Source: Eremophila alpestris peregrina
Lineage: Eukaryota; Chordata; Aves; Passeriformes; Alaudidae
DNA length: 64,000 nucleotides
Direction of reading: 5' to 3'
Assembly (NCBI GenBank): GCA_009792885.1
Contig: WMCF01000206.1
Span: 79,624 to 143,623 of the forward strand
Under the pieces are notes generated by a model that worked only from the letters and a program-made list of their open reading frames with translations, had not been told where the DNA came from and ran no database searches. The position numbers and the translations under genes are program-made. Positions 58,728-64,000 of the stretch are shown piece by piece (positions within the stretch are counted from its first letter, which is position 1; the number at the start of each line of letters is the position of its first letter).

Positions 58728-61208
58728 GAGATGATTTGCTGTGCTGAGTGCAAGGGAGAACAACTGTGGAGAGCTGAGAGCTCCGAGTGTTCACAGCAAA
58801 CCCTGTGCTGCTGGGTGAGCTCCTTCTCCCACTCAGGTCTTCTGCCTCCTTGTTTTTAGGCTTTTTTAGCCACATTAATTAGATTAATTAATAAGATTAA
58901 CAGAGCTTCTGGCCCACCAGCAGCACTGCAAGCTGTAGTTGAACAATTTTCAAAACTCCCTGCTCAATCCTTATCTTTATTCAAGTGAAATTTCCACTCA
59001 TGTCTGAAAGAATCTTTCTTGGGTGCAGGCTAAATAAGTACTCAGAGATTCAGACTCAGTTATTTCACAAACTGGAGTGGGTCTCTAGATAATAATATTA
59101 GAATATTAAAATATTCTGCCTTTTTTTTTTTCCCCAGACTGCTGTGTTGTACATTGCTATACCTGTGTGGGTTTGTACTCAATGCCTGAAGTTTTTGCAA
59201 AACCATTTGGAGAAAAAGGGCCGCAAACAGTCCAGATTTCTAGCAAAATGTTTTTTAATCAATCCTTAATTTTAACTTAAGCTTTTTTTTTTTCCCCTCT
59301 AAACTCCTTATTTTCTATTTCTCTCCCATTCCACTTTTCCTCATTCTTGAGTAAGGAACCAACAACACAAAGGTCCCCTCAGCTCATGCTATGCAGAATT
59401 TATACTTTTTGCAGAGAAAATATTAAAGCCAAGGGGAAAAATTCTTCAAGACTTTCTTCCTTATCATCTTAATGACTTTGTGATTTTGTGATACCCTCAA
59501 GGCTGGGAATGGAGCATGTAGAGGTCAGTTGGCTGTTGTCCATCCCATGAAAATCTGGGAGATGAATGGCAACCTAAATAGCTTTTCTATGGCTTAACTT
59601 CAGTGCCATTCCCTCTATTTCCACTGTTGTTCAGGCTGGTCTGGAAGAGGTGGAGACCTTCTGAAATCCACCAAAAAACCACTTAAAATAATGCCTCCAT
59701 TTGGTATGAAATAAGCAGGAATTTAGAGGGATGCAAGTCTGGTGGTAAATCTTGGGTCTGGATGAGATTGCCCACACCTACAGCAGAGCACTCTGAAAAC
59801 TTCAGTTTGCTCTGAAGCAAACAACCAAACACCAGGAAAATTACCAAAATATATTTTCATTATGTATGTAATTTTAAGTGCTCCTTAATTATGAGAAATA
59901 GAAAGTTACCACAGTTGGAAATGTGTATTTTACTTCAATGTAATAATCAAAACCAACTGATTCTTGCCCACTAATTTCTTCAAGTGACGTCAAAACAGCA
60001 AGGTTATGACTGTGACCATCTTGTTCCTCAATAGTCATTCAAACCCACCCCAAACACTCCTCCAGGAATACACTAAATAAAAAAAATCCCTTGCTGAGCT
60101 AACCATGCTAAGGATTACTAAAAGACTTTTTAAAAAAAGGTGCCAAGCACCAGGAAGAGACATGTTTTAGGAGAACATTCAAAAGCTGTGTGTTTCAGTC
60201 TTGTCAGGACACTCATTATTCAGAGCATCACTCTTCTGTCTCCAGAACTGAATAGACAATAAAATTGCAGAGGACACTGCAACAGATTTGTCCACACCTT
60301 TCTTGACAAATAACTGAAATAATCACAGCTTGCAAAATTGGCCACAGTCAGTACTCTTGCATGTCCAAGCAACTGAAAAACTGTAAGAATATTAAGCAAC
60401 CTGGCAGAGGCAGAAATATTTCAGGCAGGCACCTCTCTGCTGGAGAGGAACCAGCAGCAAAACATTCCCTCCTGGCTGCTGGTGCTGAGTTTACCCTGTG
60501 ATTTAGGGACACCCACAGGTGCCATGATGCTGTCATTTGGAAATAGGCACGTTAATTACTCTGCAAAGTATTCCAGGTTTGTTTGGAGGACAAGGCAGCC
60601 AGAAGTGACAAGAAGGCAGCAGCCTTCTTGTCCCATCAACTGCTGAATCCCACAGCCAAGCCTGCCAAGGCTGACCAAGAATTTCTCAATTGTTCTCTTA
60701 CATTGCAGTGGAGTTGTCAGTTTGCTTATTAAAATGTTTCATGCTGCCCAGACTCAGGGGATAACTCACATAAAGGCTTTTCATGCCCTGTTTGATCCCA
60801 CAGAAGCTGCTTTTTGGTATTTTCAAAGATAATCTGTGCTACAGTGATCCTTTCTCTCTCTCTCTCCCATACACCCTGCACCCAGCTTGTCCAAGGGATA
60901 AGGAATGGAGGTGCTTCTTTCTTTTGCCCACTTTAGGGTGAAATACTCCAAAAGGAGCTACAGGAGCCAGATAAGATCTGAGTGCCTGTTATCAGCCTAT
61001 TCTGCTGCTGAAATGGGAAGAAGAGCTTGAGGAGGTGTCCTCACTGTGATCCTCCTCAGCCCATTCTCTCAACAACCCCCCAAAATTACTGTTCTTTCTT
61101 CCTGATCACCCACATCACTACTTTCCTCCAAACCCTCTTAAATAATCTTAGTGGGCTTGAGGGAAAAGCAGTTTTTTTAGCTGGCAGTTTTGGTGTGGAG
61201 GGTCTAAC

Positions 61209-61360
61209 CTGCTGGCACAATGACCCTTCGTTCGTTGGTCGTCATGTTTGGGGGTGGGACGTGCTTCTCCTCCATGTAGTTCCCATAGCTCATCCCGACA
61301 CTTTCTGAGCTGCTGACCATCTTCCCTCCTTTTGCCACGCTGCAGTCATCTGGAGAATTC
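61209..61360 (-). CDS. ERG: ERG 152-bp exon (NSPDDCSVAKGGKM...RRVIVPA)
   Basis: Residues 87-136, plus the last base of codon 86. It ends just before the bulk of the PNT domain; MEEKHVPPPNMTTNERRVIVPA is the segment leading into it. Acceptor gcctag, donor GCAG|gttaga, a non-consensus donor with T at +3. Length 152 bp equals the human exon. The incoming intron is phase 2, so this is the only exon here with unlike phases. It is the most 5' ERG exon in the window. Confidence 0.96.
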
Positions 61361-64000
61361 CTAGGCAGACAAGAAAGGTGTGCTTCCGTTATTATTCCAG
61401 TCCTTATTAATACCACCGGCAGAGAACCACCTGGAATGAAATGGAAAACTGGGAGTTGAGCACCTGGAAAACACAGCACCCCCCACCTAGTGACCCTGCA
61501 GATTCCTTCAGCTGTCTAGAAACTCCAGCCAGGTTCAATGGACCATATATTTATTTCTATTATCAAAGGATCAGGCCCTCTTTTCTCTCCAGAAATTATA
61601 AATGCTAATAATTTAATCCCAGACATGGAATGGAGGCTTGGTCATGAGCTTGCTCAGCCTGCTGGCTGCAAGGAGCTGCACTTCCCTCTCCAAACATCTC
61701 ACAGACAACTGAGAAACACAGAAATGCACTTATTGCATGTTTTCTGGGGGAAAACTATTCTTAGTTGCTGTTGTCCGAGCAGTCCAAGGCTTGGAGAGCT
61801 GCCCACCTCCACTGCCATCGTTGCTCCAAACTCAGTTGCACTTCATGTCATGTTGTGTATTCACATTTCTGTGTAAGGCTCACAAAATAAAAAGGGGGGA
61901 TATTTGCCAAAGCCATGATTCAAAATACCACACGCATGACTGGAAAAACCTTTCAGCTCCTGCCTAGCTCAGTCTCCATGGTACTGTAGTCAAGACAGGG
62001 AAATCTGCAGAGGATCTGCAACCAGACACCTCTTTAATTTTGGCTTTGCCTTCTGAATAGAGTCTTTAGGTTTAACATCCCACAGGGGGTTCCCTAATGG
62101 CATTTTAATTGCATCACAGTTTTCTTTCTGGCAGACACAGACATATTTGTCCCTTAATTTAACGTCTACAACGTGTTTCATCAGAGGGAGAAAAATTGTT
62201 ACAAAAATCAAAATAAAGAACTCAGCCGTGGGGAATACCTTTAAATGTAAAGAGGTTGTTTGGCAAGGGAAGAAGGGTGTTAGCTGGAGTTTGGTTTCTT
62301 TAGCAATACCTCATCACTAACAAGCTTTTCTTTAGTCCTGCCATTTAACTCCTGAAACTGTGCTGTGGTCTCACTAAACAAGAGGCAAGTCATAGATTAA
62401 TGGTATCATGGAATCACAGAATGGTTTGGGTTGGAAGGGACCTTAAAAATCATCTTGTTCCCATCTTCTGCCATGGGCAGGGACACCTCCCACTGTGCCA
62501 GGCTGTTCCCAGCCCCAATGTCCAGCCTGGCCTTGGGCACTGCCAGGGATCCAGGGGCAGCCCCAGCTGCTCTGGGCACCCTGTGCCAGGCACTGCCCAC
62601 CCTCACAGGGAACAATTCCTGCCCAAGATCCATCTAGCACTGTCCTCCTTCAGTCCTGTCACTCCAAGTCCTTGTCTTGGAACTCTCTTGGAGCCCCTTT
62701 TAAGCCCTCTGACTCAGTTGTGTTGACTGCTCAGCACCACCATGGTTCAGGAACAAATCCAGTTATAATTCTCACATAAGTGTTTTATAAAAAGAGCCAG
62801 CACTTAGAAAGCTGAAAAATTAGTGTTTTGTTGCAGTTGTACACCTTAAATACTAAAAGAAAATATAAAACATAGTGTTATTTTTTTCTATGCAGTATTT
62901 CTACTAATTTTACCCTTCTGTGTTAAGGTAGATATTAAAGAAAAAAAAAACAACAGCTGTTTTCAGTTTAAAAATAAAATGTATCACAGAGATCATTCAA
63001 TGGTTGACAACATCATCTTAAGGAGAAGGAAGAGGGCCTTGAATGTTGCCTGGAAAACTCTGGCTTCACACACTTTTTCCAGGATGCCTCTAAACACATC
63101 CCATATGAAATGTGCCCTGTGTAAAAGCCCTGCAACTGCTCTGTCAGCCCCAGGACTGAAAAACAACCACGAAGGAAAAAACAGAGTCAGCACCTGCCAC
63201 TGTGTGGTGGTGAATTCAGCCCCTCCTCTCACAACCAGAGCACTTGGGCAATATTTTCTCAGGTTTAGTTTTGCTCTCCTACCACACACCACTAAATATA
63301 ACCCTGGGATGCAGCCTATTTCTGTCCAAACAGAGCAGAGCAAAACAAAGCTGCTTTTTGTTTCAGACATAAACTCTGAAGGAGAGCTTTTGTGATGATT
63401 CCTTGTGAGTGAAATGTTGGCTTTTTCTGCTTCCCTTTCACAAATACAAATGGCAAAAAGGCAAGAATGAGTCTGCACTTAAAATGATGGATATTTGGAA
63501 ACATCTTCCACCACCTGCCCTTATACCTGTGCAGAGGTGGACCCTGAGTCCCAAAAGCAACTCTGTTACAAATAATTCTGTAATTTGGCCATTCACTGTA
63601 TTTTTAGGAATCACAGAGCTAGGAACACCCTTTAGTTTAACTGGCACAGTTATTTAATTTTGGGTTTTTTTTCTGGGGAAAGAAACTTGGGATAAAGGGA
63701 GTCTGAAGTGAAATATCCCATCAGTAGCAGCCTACAGCACTTCTACAGGCAATGGTGCATTAAGAACACTCTTGTAAACACTGAGCAGTAAATGATGTGA
63801 AAGATCCAGTAGCACTGAGCTTTTGGCAATCTGACAGGGCTTCTGAGATGCTTTTCTGATCTGAATATAAACAGACAGGGGTGGGGAAGAAGATCATAAA
63901 TAAGTCATAACTTTTCATTAAAATCCAGAAGCAGATGGTCAAGAGTTTTGTCCCTTTAGTTCAGTGGGTGGACAAGCAAATCCCCCATCCATCAAATCTC
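61361..64000. other. ERG: ERG intron, partial
   Basis: Runs off the window. It holds one minus-oriented CR1 (62406-62706). No reading frame matching ERG residues 1-86 was found on the minus strand. Confidence 0.75.
62406..62706 (-). mobile_element. CR1 LINE 3' fragment (~300 bp), sense in ERG intron
   Basis: Starts catggaatcacagaatgg, then ggtttgggttggaaggga, ccatgggcagggacacctcc, ggccttgggcactgcc and ccaccctcacagggaac, ending in an eroded ctccttcagtcctgtcactcc part. Same subfamily as 34945 and 53265. Confidence 0.9.

Larger units (their letters stand above)
58046..61208. other. ERG: ERG intron with solo LTR
   Basis: A 3.2-kb intron. It contains the solo LTR at 58139-58721 with its duplicated target sites. 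The remaining 2.4 kb is A/T-rich and holds no recognised feature beyond T-runs near 59120 and 59285. Confidence 0.8.
42090..64000 (-). other. ERG: ERG gene, 3' part (continues past the right edge)
   Basis: ERG is a nuclear ETS transcription factor that binds GGAA sites and governs endothelial, haematopoietic and cartilage programmes. Eight coding exons (152, 204, 81, 72, 69, 57, 48 and 521 bp of coding sequence) read in order on the minus strand and join in frame into 400 residues. By human numbering these are residues 87-486, an exact length match. All splice sites are GT-AG. The sequence carries EQARRSAWTSHSHP and SSNSNCITWEG, which I recall as chicken ERG states (human: EPPRRSAW, SSNSSCI). 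The C-terminus MPSHLGTYY separates ERG from FLI1 (which ends HLGSYY). I found no match to the exon for residues 1-86 up to 64000, so the promoters and first exons are outside the window. Confidence 0.95.

Noticed and set aside
61400..64000. ERG exon for residues 1-86
   Set aside because: Searched the minus strand for the KMSPRVPQQDWLSQPPARVTIKM-type sequence and found none, so it must lie outside the window.

Overview
The window is nuclear DNA of a bird, most likely a passerine. Two vertebrate genes can be read unambiguously, KCNJ15 (Kir4.2 potassium channel) and ERG (ETS-family transcription factor). ERG carries residues that I recall from chicken rather than mammals. The noncoding DNA is strewn with short 5'-truncated CR1 LINE fragments of the avian type. 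KCNJ15 on the plus strand and ERG on the minus strand lie tail to tail, as in the human chromosome 21 block (KCNJ15-ERG-ETS2).

Layout. 1-4817: sequence 5' of the KCNJ15 coding exon, presumably intron or 5' flank. 4834-5964: complete intronless KCNJ15 reading frame, 376 residues, with a 3' UTR to about 6960. 6961-42089: roughly 35 kb of intergenic DNA between the two 3' ends. It holds many CR1 fragments, one solo LTR (18082-18666), a (GGAGAA)n tract, a (CTTTT)n tract, a ~780-bp minisatellite with higher-order structure (31231-32008) and a few CpG-rich patches. About 42090-64000: the 3' portion of ERG, eight coding exons with consensus GT-AG splice sites. They encode 400 residues, which matches human residues 87-486 without any net length change. 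The exons for the first ~86 residues lie beyond the right edge. The ERG introns carry further CR1 copies, a 539-N assembly gap inside pyrimidine repeats, and a second solo LTR (58139-58721) of the same family in the ERG sense orientation, 93 bp from the PNT-domain exon.

The genes are not an operon and share no evident pathway. Their adjacency is conserved synteny. KCNJ15 makes a membrane K+ channel; ERG makes a nuclear DNA-binding regulator of endothelial, blood and cartilage lineages.

I found no new multi-gene system. The observations most worth following are the pair of inverted solo LTRs with perfect 6-bp target duplications, the LTR poly(A) signal close to the PNT exon, the higher-order minisatellite, and three assembly breaks that each sit about 95 bp into a perfect repeat, so the true repeat lengths are unknown. 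All identifications are by reading; no database search was run.
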